Shown: positions 52,364 through 60,269 of the stretch, piece after piece
Layout: each line of letters begins with the position of its first letter
Position numbering within the stretch: position 1 is the stretch's first letter
Assembly (NCBI RefSeq): GCF_000739775.1
Contig: NZ_BBJH01000005.1
Location: 1 to 64,000, forward strand
Reading direction: 5' to 3'
Length of the DNA: 64,000 nucleotides
From: Paraburkholderia heleia NBRC 101817
Lineage (GTDB): Bacteria; Pseudomonadota; Gammaproteobacteria; Burkholderiales; Burkholderiaceae
Made by a program: the position numbers and the translations under genes
Notes under the pieces: model-generated
What the model was told of the DNA's origin: nothing
What the model saw: only the letters and a program-made list of their open reading frames with translations
The model's database searches: none

Positions 52364-52717
52364 ATGACTGGAATGCGGAAGTTTGCGGCGCTCGCGCTCA
52401 GCGCGTCTTTTGCGGTGTCGCTGGCGGGCGTGGCCACGACGGCACACGCCGAAGATTTGCCCACGTTCAAGCTCGAAATGACCGACGGCAAGCTCAACCC
52501 CGCGCGTATCGAAGTGCCGGCGGGCAAGCGCATCAAGATCGAGGTGCGCAATACGGGTAAGGGCGCGGCGGAGTTCGAGAGCGTTCAGCTGCGCAAGGAG
52601 AAGGTGCTGGCGCCGGGCGCGGACTCGTTCGTCGTGATCGCGCCGCTCGATCCGGGCGAGTACAAGTTTTTCGACGATTTCCATCAGCAGGCGCAGGGCG
52701 TGATCGTCGCCAAATGA
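52364..52717 (+). CDS. ftrB: Periplasmic cupredoxin-like protein (FtrB-like)
   Basis: A 117-aa exported protein with a signal peptide ending at THA/AHA (about residue 29) and a cupredoxin-fold domain: EDLPTFKLEMTDGKLNPARIEVPAGKRIKIEVRNTGK, then FESVQLRKEKVLAPG. In Bordetella and Brucella FtrABCD systems the second protein is a cupredoxin thought to oxidise ferrous iron for the permease. AAGGAG precedes it. The classical His/Cys/Met copper set is not obvious, as in other FtrB proteins. Confidence 0.88.
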   Translation: MTGMRKFAALALSASFAVSLAGVATTAHAEDLPTFKLEMTDGKLNPARIEVPAGKRIKIEVRNTGKGAAEFESVQLRKEKVLAPGADSFVVIAPLDPGEYKFFDDFHQQAQGVIVAK

Positions 52718-52778
52718 GCGTCGCCAAATGAGCGTTGCGAAGTCAGGCCGCTGGCGTGCCGGCAGCAGGAGGTGTTGA

Positions 52779-53624
52779 ATGGGTCAGGTGATGTTCATCG
52801 TATGGCGGGAGAGCGTCGAGGCGCTGCTCGTCGTCGGGATTCTTTATGCGTGGCTGAAAAACGGCGACGCGGATGCGCGGCGCGGCGTGCCGTACCTGTG
52901 GGGCGGCGTGGCGCTCGGCATTCTTGCCGCCATCGGCCTCGGCGCGGCGCTGGTCGGCTTTACGGAAGTGCTGTCGGGCGATGCGCAGGACTACTTCCAG
53001 ACCGGCATGGTGCTGGTGGCGTGCGTGCTGATCGTGCAGATGGTGCTGTGGATGAAGCAGCATGGCCGCACGCTCAAGCGCGAGATGGAAGCGTCGCTGG
53101 AAAAGAGCACGCGCGATGCAAACTGGTGGGGCGTGACGATTCTCGTCGCGCTTGCCATTGCGCGCGAGGGCAGCGAGACGGTGATCTTTCTCTACGGGCT
53201 CGGCTTCGGCCAGTCGGGCCATGTGGACGCGAGCCAGTACTTCGCGGTGCTGATCGGCCTCGCGCTTGCGTTTCTCACGTTCTATCTCCTGCAGCTGGGC
53301 GGCAAGATCTTCTCGTGGCGGCACTTCTTCCGCATCACCGAGATCATGCTGCTGTTCCTCGGCGCGGGCCTGTTCCAGACCGGCGTGGACAAGCTGATCG
53401 ACAAGGAAATCCTGCCGACCCTCGTCGACCAGGTGTGGAACTCCTCGGCGATCCTCGACGACTCGAGCACCTTCGGCTCGCTCGTCGCCACGCTCACGGG
53501 CTACCGCGCGCATCCGGCGCTCATGAACCTGATCGCCTACGCCGTGTACTGGCTCGTGGTGTGGTTCCTCGTGCGGCGCGCCACCGGCCGCGCGGGCGCG
53601 GTTGCGAAGAGGAAGGCAGCATGA
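52779..53624 (+). CDS. ftrC: FTR1-family iron permease (FtrC)
   Basis: A 281-aa inner-membrane permease with about seven helices. The two REXXE iron motifs of FTR1 are present: WRESVEALL in helix 1 and AREGSETVIF in helix 4. It moves iron across the inner membrane, with FtrA/FtrB in the periplasm. CAGGAGG precedes the ATG, and its stop overlaps the ftrD start as ATGA. Confidence 0.94.
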   Translation: MGQVMFIVWRESVEALLVVGILYAWLKNGDADARRGVPYLWGGVALGILAAIGLGAALVGFTEVLSGDAQDYFQTGMVLVACVLIVQMVLWMKQHGRTLKREMEASLEKSTRDANWWGVTILVALAIAREGSETVIFLYGLGFGQSGHVDASQYFAVLIGLALAFLTFYLLQLGGKIFSWRHFFRITEIMLLFLGAGLFQTGVDKLIDKEILPTLVDQVWNSSAILDDSSTFGSLVATLTGYRAHPALMNLIAYAVYWLVVWFLVRRATGRAGAVAKRKAA

Positions 53625-55048
53625 GTTGTACGTCCGCTCGCCCGACGCAGGCAAACGGGCGCCCTGGCAAGCTCGCCCAGGCGGGCCAGTGGATGCAACG
53701 TCACGGCGCGGCGATCCGCGCCGTGCAGTGGGTCGTGGTCGCTGTCTACGCGTTCCTGATTCTCGTGCCGGCGGCGATGCCGCTGCCCGGCGACACGGCA
53801 CACCTGTGGAACAACCTCACGCTCGCGGCGCAGTTCGTGTTCTGGGGCATCTGGTGGCCGTTCGTGCTGCTCTCGATGGTGATGCTCGGCCGCGTGTGGT
53901 GCGGCGTGCTGTGCCCCGAAGGCGCGCTCACCGAGTTCGCCAGCAAGTTCGGCCGCGGCCGTGCCATCCCGCACTGGATGCGCTGGGGCGGCTGGCCTTT
54001 CGTGGCTTTCGGCCTCACCACGATCTACGGACAGATGGTGAGCGTCTACCAGTATCCCAAGGCGGTGCTGCTGGTGCTGGGCGGATCGACGCTCGGCGCG
54101 ATGGTGATCGGCTTTCTGTACGGGCGCGAAAAGCGCGTCTGGTGCAAATATCTCTGCCCCGTGAACGGCGTTTTCGCACTTTTGGCGCGTCTCGCGCCGT
54201 TTCGCTACAAGGTCGACGAAGACGCCTGGCGCAACTCCTATACACACGGCGAGCACGGCGGGCATCGCGTGATTCCCGTGAACTGCGCGCCGCTCGTGCC
54301 GCTGCGCAACATGAAGGGTGCGGCGCAGTGCCACATGTGCGGCCGCTGCAGCGGCCACCGCGACGCCATCGCGCTCTCGTGGCGCTCGCCGGCGGAAGAA
54401 GTGGTCGAACTCGGCGACAGCCAGGCCAACCCGTGGGACACCGCGCTGATTCTCTACGGCCTGCTCGGCGTGGCGATCGGTGCGTTCCACTGGACGGGCT
54501 CGCCGTGGTTCATCGGCATCAAGCAGTGGCTCGCGGGCTGGCTCATCGACCGCGACATCACCTGGCCGCTCGACACCAACGCGCCGTGGTTCCTGCTCAC
54601 GCATTACCCGGCGCAGAACGACGTGTTCTCGTGGCTCGACGGCGCGATGATCGTGGGCTATATCGTCGCGACGGCGCTCGTCTACGGCACGGCGCTGCTC
54701 GCCATCCTCGCGGGCTCGACCGCCGTGCTCGGGCGCTTCGAAATGCGGCGCCTGCATCACTTCGCGCAGTCGCTGATCCCGCTGGCGGGGGCGGGCGTGT
54801 TCCTCGGCCTTTCGGCCACGACGCTCTCGCTGCTGCGCGCGGAGCACGTGCCGCTCGACTGGGCCGCCGAAGTGCGCATTGCGATTCTCGTCGTCACGAA
54901 CGTCTGGAGCGCCTGGCTCGCGTGGCGCGTGACGGGGCGCTACAGCTCGCGGTTCTGGCAGCGCGCGCTTGCGCTCGCGGGCTTCGCGCTCGCGCTCGCC
55001 GTGGTGGACAGCGCGTGGTGGCTGATGTTCTGGGGCTGGGTGCGCTGA
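53621..55048 (+). CDS. ftrD: Membrane polyferredoxin of the ferrous-iron system (FtrD)
   Basis: A 475-aa membrane protein with about eight to nine helices of the NapH/CcoG-like 4Fe-4S family. Cysteine clusters are WCGVLCPEG, WCKYLCPVNG and CHMCGRCSGH. FtrD is proposed to pass electrons from the cytoplasm for iron redox cycling at FtrB/FtrC. It overlaps ftrC by 4 bp, so ftrABCD is a single operon. The plus-strand frame is open further upstream through ftrC; ATG 53621 is the correct start. Confidence 0.93.
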   Translation: MSCTSARPTQANGRPGKLAQAGQWMQRHGAAIRAVQWVVVAVYAFLILVPAAMPLPGDTAHLWNNLTLAAQFVFWGIWWPFVLLSMVMLGRVWCGVLCPEGALTEFASKFGRGRAIPHWMRWGGWPFVAFGLTTIYGQMVSVYQYPKAVLLVLGGSTLGAMVIGFLYGREKRVWCKYLCPVNGVFALLARLAPFRYKVDEDAWRNSYTHGEHGGHRVIPVNCAPLVPLRNMKGAAQCHMCGRCSGHRDAIALSWRSPAEEVVELGDSQANPWDTALILYGLLGVAIGAFHWTGSPWFIGIKQWLAGWLIDRDITWPLDTNAPWFLLTHYPAQNDVFSWLDGAMIVGYIVATALVYGTALLAILAGSTAVLGRFEMRRLHHFAQSLIPLAGAGVFLGLSATTLSLLRAEHVPLDWAAEVRIAILVVTNVWSAWLAWRVTGRYSSRFWQRALALAGFALALAVVDSAWWLMFWGWVR

Positions 55049-55136
55049 GCATGCTTCGACGTTTCTTCATCTGCCGCTGATATACGCGACATACGCGGGA
55101 TCAGCGCGTCGCGGCACGAGTCTGGGTGTTACTCTC

Positions 55137-55172
55137 AAAACCGGGTTGGCTATTTCGCCATACCCGGTTTTT
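55137..55172 (+). terminator. Terminator of the ftr operon
   Basis: AAAACCGGGTTGGC (55137-55150) pairs with GCCATACCCGGTTTT (one bulged base) followed by TT. It also precedes the GlcG-like gene at 55191. Confidence 0.75.
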
Positions 55173-55190
55173 GACTTTTCGGAGAGAGGT

Positions 55191-55598
55191 ATGCGAACGC
55201 GAGCAGTACTGACCGATGAAGACGTGATCCGGGTAGCCGACGCAGCCGTCGCGCACGCCCGCTCGAATGAATGGCACGTGACGATCGCCATCGTCGACGA
55301 TGGCGGCCATCTGCTGTATTTGCGTCGCCTCGACGGCGCCGCGCCCGTCAGCGCGGAGATTGCCGTGGCCAAGGCCCGCACCGCGTCGCTGGGCCGCCGG
55401 GAGAGCAAGGTGTACGAGGAAGTGATCAAGCAGGGCCGCACGGCGTTCCTGAGTGCGCCGCTCACCGGCATGCTGGAAGGCGGCGTACCCGTGAGCGTGA
55501 ACGGCGATGTGATTGGCGCGGTAGGGGTCTCGGGCGTGAAATCCGACCAGGATGCCGCCGTCGCGCGCGCGGGCATAGCGGCGCTCGGGGTGGAGTAA
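55191..55598 (+). CDS. GlcG/HbpS (DUF336) family protein
   Basis: A 135-aa small alpha/beta protein. LTDEDVIRVADAAVAHARSNEWHVTIAIVDDGGHLLYLRRLDGA and the VSVNGDVIGAVGVSG end define the GlcG/HbpS family, some members of which bind haem or corrinoids; others are of unknown function. GGAGAGAGG precedes ATG 55191, which decides the start over the longer frame. The iron/haem gene neighbours suit a haem-related role, but this is only context. Confidence 0.88.
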   Translation: MRTRAVLTDEDVIRVADAAVAHARSNEWHVTIAIVDDGGHLLYLRRLDGAAPVSAEIAVAKARTASLGRRESKVYEEVIKQGRTAFLSAPLTGMLEGGVPVSVNGDVIGAVGVSGVKSDQDAAVARAGIAALGVE

Positions 55599-55715
55599 GC
55601 CCATCCATCGTCGCGCCTCGCGACGCCAGAAAAAACAAAAGCCGCGGACGGATGCCGCGGCGCTTGTCTTAAGGCGGCTCACGCTTCGCGCGCCGCCCCG
55701 ATGAGGTATGAGAAC

Positions 55716-55872
55716 AAAAAAGTGGCCTGGCTTGCTGCGACGGCTGGCTTGAAGCTTGAAGGATGTCTGCACGAAGGGGTCTAGATCTCGCGTGCAAGCC
55801 GTCGTTGCTGGCTAATGCCCCAACGCCTCCCGGTGGAGGCGGTCCCCACAATACCCGGTTGAAAACGGTTGA
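55716..55872 (-). ncRNA. Candidate small RNA downstream of hemP
   Basis: Between hemP and the GlcG-like gene the minus strand has no ORF but is rich in pairing: a perfect stem GCCTCC/GGAGGC (55825-55840), GGCTTGC/GCAAGCC, CGTGCA/TGCACG, and a tandem TTCAAGC motif, ending in TTTTTT (complement of 55716-55721). A C/U-rich unpaired stretch (ACCCCTTCGTGCAGACATCC) could be a seed. It lies directly behind Fur-controlled hemP. I recall a Fur-regulated sRNA, BrrF, near hemP in Burkholderia cenocepacia; this may be its homologue, but the sequence match is unverified. Ends are approximate. Confidence 0.5.
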
Positions 55873-55875
55873 AAC

Positions 55876-56142
55876 CTATTTTGTCAGGATCAGCTTGCCG
55901 AGCCGGGTGGCCCGCAACTGATATGTTTCGCCGTTGTGGATGATGCTCACGTGGCTGCGGCCTCGCAGGAGCGCCGCGCTGTCCAGTTTCCTCTCGTCGC
56001 TTGCCGTGGCGGGTGCCGGCTCGGCGCTCTTGCGCGGCTTGGGCGATGCAACAGCGGCGGCAGGCTTCGGCCGCGCGCCGGTCAGTGCCGCGCTGCCGTT
56101 TCGGTGCAAGCTCAGCGTGGAGGTGCGGTTCAGTTCAGTCAT
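55876..56142 (-). CDS. hemP: Hemin uptake protein HemP
   Basis: An 88-aa small protein whose last ~40 residues are the HemP domain (LDSAALLRGRSHVSIIHNGETYQLRATRLGKLILTK). HemP/HmuP proteins act in haem-uptake gene expression or haem use. The first ~50 residues are a low-complexity Ala/Pro/Lys extension longer than the usual family N-terminus. The promoter is overlapped by a Fur box. No haem receptor gene is next to it in this window. Confidence 0.93.
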   Translation of the reverse strand: MTELNRTSTLSLHRNGSAALTGARPKPAAAVASPKPRKSAEPAPATASDERKLDSAALLRGRSHVSIIHNGETYQLRATRLGKLILTK

Positions 56143-56176
56143 GAACGTAGCGTCGTTGTCTCGATTCGATGGATGA

Positions 56177-56206
56177 ATTCTAAATGATAATCGTTACTAT
56201 TTTCAA
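56177..56206 (-). promoter_or_regulatory. hemP promoter overlapped by a Fur box
   Basis: On the minus strand TTGAAA (56206-56201) and TAGAAT (56182-56177) are 18 bp apart. The spacer plus flanks is AATGATAATCGTTACTATT on the plus strand (56183-56201), close to the GATAAT-type Fur consensus. Iron-loaded Fur would block RNA polymerase directly. Confidence 0.88.
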
Positions 56207-56311
56207 CTACGAGATATTCATCAAAATCGAATGCCGATAGCCTGAATCGAAGCGGCTGCAGCGTGAATCGGCGCTTGCCGTCCCGCGCAGGGCGGGGCAA
56301 GCGCCGGGAGG

Positions 56312-56797
56312 TCAGTGCAGCGCGTTTGGCGCGCTGCCGTCGCCCTGCACGAACTGGCGGATGAGACGCACGGTGTCGATGTCCGACTCGCGATAGGCCG
56401 ACTTCACGATCTCGGAAGTCTGCCTATCGTCCTCGGTGTCGGCCGTCGGCAGCGTCGTGCGGTACTCGAAGCGCAAAAAGAGCTGCAGCGGATCGGGCTG
56501 CTCGATCGTCATCGTGAGCGAGCCGCCCACGTACTCTGCGGTCGCCATGATGTCGTAGCGCACGCTGTCGTTGGGCGTGAGCGTGACCCGATCGCGCACC
56601 GTGGCGTGGCCATAATGCAGCTCGCGCTCCATCGTGCTCTCGGTGCGCGAGAGGATCGTGCAGCTGTCGAGCCCGATCACGAAGAGCTGCGGCTGCTCGG
56701 CGCGCAGCACGAGCCCTTCCCAGAGCTGCTCGCGCGTCATGGCCTCGACGAGCGGGTTCAGCGGATCGTTGATCTGGATGAGGTGTTCGAAATTCAA
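56312..56797 (-). CDS. DUF1857 (AtaL-like, SRPBCC) protein
   Basis: A 161-aa protein with the START-like fold pattern of the DUF1857/AtaL family: LNFEHLIQINDPLNPLVEAMTREQLWEGLVLRAEQP, then MERELHYGHATVRDRVTL and LFLRFEYRTTLP. Function is unknown; the fold suggests binding of a hydrophobic ligand. The TTG at 56797 is preferred because AGGAAGG precedes it; the longer frame upstream would overlap osmC and is implausible. It is 38 bp downstream of osmC in the same direction. Confidence 0.82.
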   Translation of the reverse strand: MNFEHLIQINDPLNPLVEAMTREQLWEGLVLRAEQPQLFVIGLDSCTILSRTESTMERELHYGHATVRDRVTLTPNDSVRYDIMATAEYVGGSLTMTIEQPDPLQLFLRFEYRTTLPTADTEDDRQTSEIVKSAYRESDIDTVRLIRQFVQGDGSAPNALH

Positions 56798-56835
56798 GGC
56801 GGCGCCTTCCTGTGTCTGTGTCCGCGCGCCGGCGC

Positions 56836-57234
56836 TTACGCGACGACGAGACCCGTGCGGATCGTGATCGTGTTCGTGAGAACCTTGTGGACCGGGCACG
56901 CGTTGGCGATCTGCAGCAAGCGCTCGCGCTGCTCTTCGGTGAGCGCGCCTTCGAGCACGATCTGGCGGTCGATCCTGGTGCCTTCGCTGCCGGTTTCCAT
57001 CGCGAGCTTCACGCGTACGCCTTCGAGCGGCCACTCCTTGCGTTGCGCGTACATCTTCAGCGTGATGGAGGTGCAGGCGCCAAGGCTGGAAAGCAGGAGC
57101 GAGAAAGGCGACGGTCCGCGGTCGCCGCCGCCGAGCGAAGCGGGTTCGTCGGCGATCCAGGTATGGGTGCCGTCGTCGAACTGGACCTGGTAGTTCGTCG
57201 AGCCAATGTGTGCGGTGACTGCCGGTTCGGTCAT
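56836..57234 (-). CDS. OsmC/Ohr family peroxidase-like protein
   Basis: A 132-aa OsmC-fold protein. The two redox cysteines are in LGACTSITLKMYAQRK (about residue 54) and NACPVHKVLTN (about residue 113), and the Arg/Glu-rich central part is typical. Family members reduce organic hydroperoxides using thiols. It starts at ATG 57234 with GAGGAG upstream and is probably in an operon with the DUF1857 gene. Confidence 0.9.
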   Translation of the reverse strand: MTEPAVTAHIGSTNYQVQFDDGTHTWIADEPASLGGGDRGPSPFSLLLSSLGACTSITLKMYAQRKEWPLEGVRVKLAMETGSEGTRIDRQIVLEGALTEEQRERLLQIANACPVHKVLTNTITIRTGLVVA

Positions 57235-57372
57235 GCGCTCCTCGCGGGCGGGACGGTTAAAGAGGGACGGGCGCGCAACCCGTGGTGCGCGCCCCGGAAA
57301 CCCTTATTGTGACGGAAAGCGGGCGGGCCCGTAGCGACGCTTCGAAAACTCGTGTCGGCGCGCAACCCGGTT

Positions 57373-58254
57373 TCAGTGCGCGATGCGCCCCATGCGCCCG
57401 GCCTGATAGTCGAGCACGGCCTGGCGGATCTCCTGCTCCGTGTTCATCACGAACGGGCCGTAGCGCACGACCGGCTCGTTCAGCGGCACGCCGCCGATCA
57501 GCAGGACATCGAGCGTCGCGCTCGCGTCGGCCGGGGCGGCGAGCGCGACGGTGTCGCCGTCGCTCGCGAAGGTCACCATGTGCTGCGCATCGATCGCCTG
57601 CGCGTCGGGCCCGTACAGACCCGTGCCCGAGAGACCGTACGCAAACACGCGATAGTCGCCCGGCACCGGTTGCTCCACGCGCGCGCCGGGCGCAAGCGTG
57701 AAGTGCTGATAGAGGATGGGCGTACGCGTTTCGATCGCGGCCTTCGCGCCCAGCGCTTCGCCGGCGATCACCTTCACCGAGACCTTGCCGTCCTTCGAGC
57801 GGCCTACCGGAATCTGCTCCGTGGGCAGTTCCTGGTAGCGGGGCGCCATCATCTTGTCGCGCGCGGGCAGATTCACCCACAACTGCAGGCCATGCATGCG
57901 GCCGCCCGTGCGCGTGAATTCGGGGTCGGGCATTTCGCTGTGGATCACGCCCGCGCCGGCGGTCATCCATTGCACGTCGCCGGGGCGCAGCGTGCCCGAA
58001 TGGCCCGCCGAGTCCTTGTGGCCGAAGCGGCCTTCGACCATATAGGTGACGGTTTCGAAGCCGCGGTGCGGATGGTCGGGCGCGCCCTTGGCCTCGCCGG
58101 GCGCGTAATCGACGGGACCCATTTCGTCGAGCAGCAGGAACGGATCGAAGTCCATCAGCTGGCGGGTCGGGAACGGCCGATGGACGATGAATCCGCCACC
58201 CTCGGTGGTGCGAATCGCGGGATACACGCGTTCGATCGTACGGGTCGTGGTCAT
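57373..58254 (-). CDS. Pirin family bicupin protein
   Basis: A 293-aa pirin with N- and C-terminal cupin domains. The metal-binding residues are in the N-terminal cupin: HPHRGFETVTYMVEGRFGHKDSAGHSG (three His) with a later Glu/His set in GVIHSEMPD. Pirins can act as quercetinases or redox-sensitive co-regulators; the role here is unknown. ATG 58254 with GAGGTGA upstream is chosen over a GTG at 58263. It is divergent from a LysR regulator (121-bp gap). Confidence 0.92.
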   Translation of the reverse strand: MTTTRTIERVYPAIRTTEGGGFIVHRPFPTRQLMDFDPFLLLDEMGPVDYAPGEAKGAPDHPHRGFETVTYMVEGRFGHKDSAGHSGTLRPGDVQWMTAGAGVIHSEMPDPEFTRTGGRMHGLQLWVNLPARDKMMAPRYQELPTEQIPVGRSKDGKVSVKVIAGEALGAKAAIETRTPILYQHFTLAPGARVEQPVPGDYRVFAYGLSGTGLYGPDAQAIDAQHMVTFASDGDTVALAAPADASATLDVLLIGGVPLNEPVVRYGPFVMNTEQEIRQAVLDYQAGRMGRIAH

Positions 58255-58375
58255 GGATATCACCTCGAATTGTGGGAATTACGTTATATGCGAAACAAAC
58301 CGCTATTATAGGGAGCCAATTTGGCCTGTTTTATGGCCGCTTCGCAATGGATTGTCCCATCGCTGGAACGACGAC

Positions 58376-59416
58376 ATGAAAATCGATTCGCATAACCTCA
58401 ACGACCTGATGTACTTTTCGCAGGTGATCGAGCATGGCGGCTTTTCCGCTGCCGAACGCGTGCTCGGCATCTCGAAGTCGCGTCTGTCGCGGCGGGTGAG
58501 CGAACTCGAGGCCTCGCTCGGTGTGCGCCTGTTGCAGCGTTCCACGCGCAAGCTCGCGCTCACCGAAGCGGGCGAACTCTTCTACCAGCATTGCCGCTCG
58601 ATGCTCGCCGAGGCGCAGGCCGCGGTGAACGTCGTTCAGTCGCTGCGCTCGTCGCCGCGCGGCACGGTGCGCGTGAGCGTGCCGGTCACGCTCTCGCAGA
58701 CCATCTTTTCGCAGATCATTCCGGAATTCATGCACCGCTATCCCGAGGTGCGGGTGGTCATGCGCGTGACGAACCGCGTGATCGACCTGTTCGAAGATTC
58801 CGTGGATATCGCGCTGCGTGTGCGCTCGGAGCCGCCGCAGAACGCCAATATCGTGGTGCGTCCGCTGTGGCGCACCGAGCAGATGCTGGTGGGCGCGCCG
58901 AGCCTGCTCGCGCAGAACGCGCCGCCGCTCACGCCCGAAGACCTCGCGCGCTTCGAAACGCTCGATACGCCCACGGGCGACGGCCGCCACGTGTTCCAGC
59001 TCATCGCCCCCGATGGCACGCGCCACTCGCACGAACACGAGCCGCGCCTCATCACCGCGGACCTTACGACGATCCGTGAAGCGGCGCTGCAAGGCCTCGG
59101 CATCGCGGCATTGCCGGAAATGATGTATGGCGCCGCGCTGCGCTCGGGCAAGCTTTCACCGGTGATGCCGGGCTGGACGCTGCCGGTGCCGCAGCTTTAC
59201 GCGGTGTTTCTCTCGCGCCAGGGCATGGTTCCGGCCGTGCGCGCCTTCGTCGATTACCTCGTCGAAGTGCTCGATGCCGACAAGAGCTTGCAGCAGGAAT
59301 GTCCGCTGAGAAGCGACATCGCGGCACTTGCAGCGCGTGCAGAAGCGCAGAGCGCACCAGGCAGTCAGGTTGGGCTGTCGCGCACAAAGCGCGCGAGCAA
59401 GATCGAAACTGCGTGA
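58376..59416 (+). CDS. LysR-family transcriptional regulator
   Basis: A 346-aa regulator. The N-terminal winged helix is LNDLMYFSQVIEHGGFSAAERVLGISKSRLSRRVSELEASLGVRLLQRSTRKLALTEAG, followed by a periplasmic-binding-like effector domain (residues ~95-300). The C-terminal ~45 residues are an extra tail. The divergent arrangement with the pirin gene suggests it controls pirin and itself. The ATG at 58376 follows GGAACG. The effector is unknown. Confidence 0.92.
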   Translation: MKIDSHNLNDLMYFSQVIEHGGFSAAERVLGISKSRLSRRVSELEASLGVRLLQRSTRKLALTEAGELFYQHCRSMLAEAQAAVNVVQSLRSSPRGTVRVSVPVTLSQTIFSQIIPEFMHRYPEVRVVMRVTNRVIDLFEDSVDIALRVRSEPPQNANIVVRPLWRTEQMLVGAPSLLAQNAPPLTPEDLARFETLDTPTGDGRHVFQLIAPDGTRHSHEHEPRLITADLTTIREAALQGLGIAALPEMMYGAALRSGKLSPVMPGWTLPVPQLYAVFLSRQGMVPAVRAFVDYLVEVLDADKSLQQECPLRSDIAALAARAEAQSAPGSQVGLSRTKRASKIETA

Positions 59417-59756
59417 AGCTTTGCGAACGTGCACGCGCGTGCGCTTGCATGAAGCCTGGGCGCACACAGTGCATTTATGCGCAACGTCCAGCGCCATTTG
59501 TTTTTAGGCATTCAAGCGTGAACGGCCATCGCTACTTTCAATGGCCCAACTCTTGAAGGCGCGAAGCGAGAGGAATATATTGGAGTCCTTCTCGCCAAGC
59601 ACCGGTCTTGAGCGGGAATGGATGGCCGCTATCATAGTGGGCCTTCAGGGCCGAAAGCGCAGTCCGTGTTGCCCACGGCAGTCGCATGTGCCGGCGTGAA
59701 CCGATCGATTGTCGGGGAGTCGCCGCCACCGCCCGAATGCGCCGCGTGCGCACGAA
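59417..59756. other. Gene-free stretch between the lysR gene and exbD
   Basis: About 340 bp with no supported gene. A 71-codon minus-strand frame (59538-59753) has no ribosome site or family resemblance. Several short GC-rich complementary stretches are present, but I recognise no known RNA. Confidence 0.4.
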
Positions 59757-59788
59757 AAAAGGCCTTCATCTGACGATGAAGGCCTTTT
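59757..59788 (-). terminator. Terminator of the tonB-exbB-exbD operon
   Basis: Perfect 14-bp stem (59757-59770 with 59775-59788), TGAC loop and, on the minus strand, a run of six T. It lies 44 bp after the exbD stop. Confidence 0.9.
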
Positions 59789-59831
59789 ACTTTGCGCCGC
59801 CGAATCAAGCGTACTGCGCGCAGTGACGCGA

Positions 59832-60251
59832 TCAGTGACGCGCGGGGTCGGTGACGAAGCCGAGCTTCGTAAGGCCGCCGCTCTGCGCGGCGGACATCAC
59901 CTGGGCAACGCGTTCGTACTGCACCTTGCGGTCCGCGTTCAGATGCAGTTCCGGTTGCGGCGTAGTTTGCGCTGCTGCTGCGATCTTCTGGTTCAGCGCC
60001 GCGTCGTCGACCTTCGTGCCATCCCACAGCACGGTGCCGTCCGCTTCGATCGAGATGTTGATCTGCGCGGGCTTCGTGTCTTCCTTCTGGCTGCTCGCAT
60101 GCGGCAGGTCGATCTTCACGGCGTGACGGATGACGGGAATCGTCACCATGAAAACGATCAGGAGAACCAACATGACGTCGACGAGCGGCGTCATGTTGAT
60201 TTCGTTCATCAGGCCATCGTCGTCGTCGCCGGCAAAGGGGCTCATCGCCAT
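59832..60251 (-). CDS. exbD: Biopolymer transport protein ExbD
   Basis: A 139-aa protein of the TonB energising complex. One membrane helix (about 25-43) carries the proton-path Asp in INMTPLVDVMLVLLIVFMVT; a periplasmic domain follows (INISIEADGTVLWDG...). GGAGG lies upstream of ATG 60251. It is the last gene of tonB-exbB-exbD, 18 bp after exbB. Confidence 0.96.
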   Translation of the reverse strand: MAMSPFAGDDDDGLMNEINMTPLVDVMLVLLIVFMVTIPVIRHAVKIDLPHASSQKEDTKPAQINISIEADGTVLWDGTKVDDAALNQKIAAAAQTTPQPELHLNADRKVQYERVAQVMSAAQSGGLTKLGFVTDPARH

Positions 60252-60269
60252 GATGCTTGCCTCCGCTCT

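Noticed and set aside
55701..55784. 27-codon plus-strand ORF in the hemP downstream region
   Set aside because: No Shine-Dalgarno, and it crosses the proposed sRNA terminator; better explained by the minus-strand RNA.
56798..57034. N-terminal extension of the DUF1857 protein overlapping osmC
   Set aside because: The extension is an Arg-rich shadow of osmC; the TTG at 56797 has a good ribosome site.
59538..59753. 71-codon minus-strand frame next to the exbD terminator
   Set aside because: No ribosome site, no recognisable motif, and no support from context.
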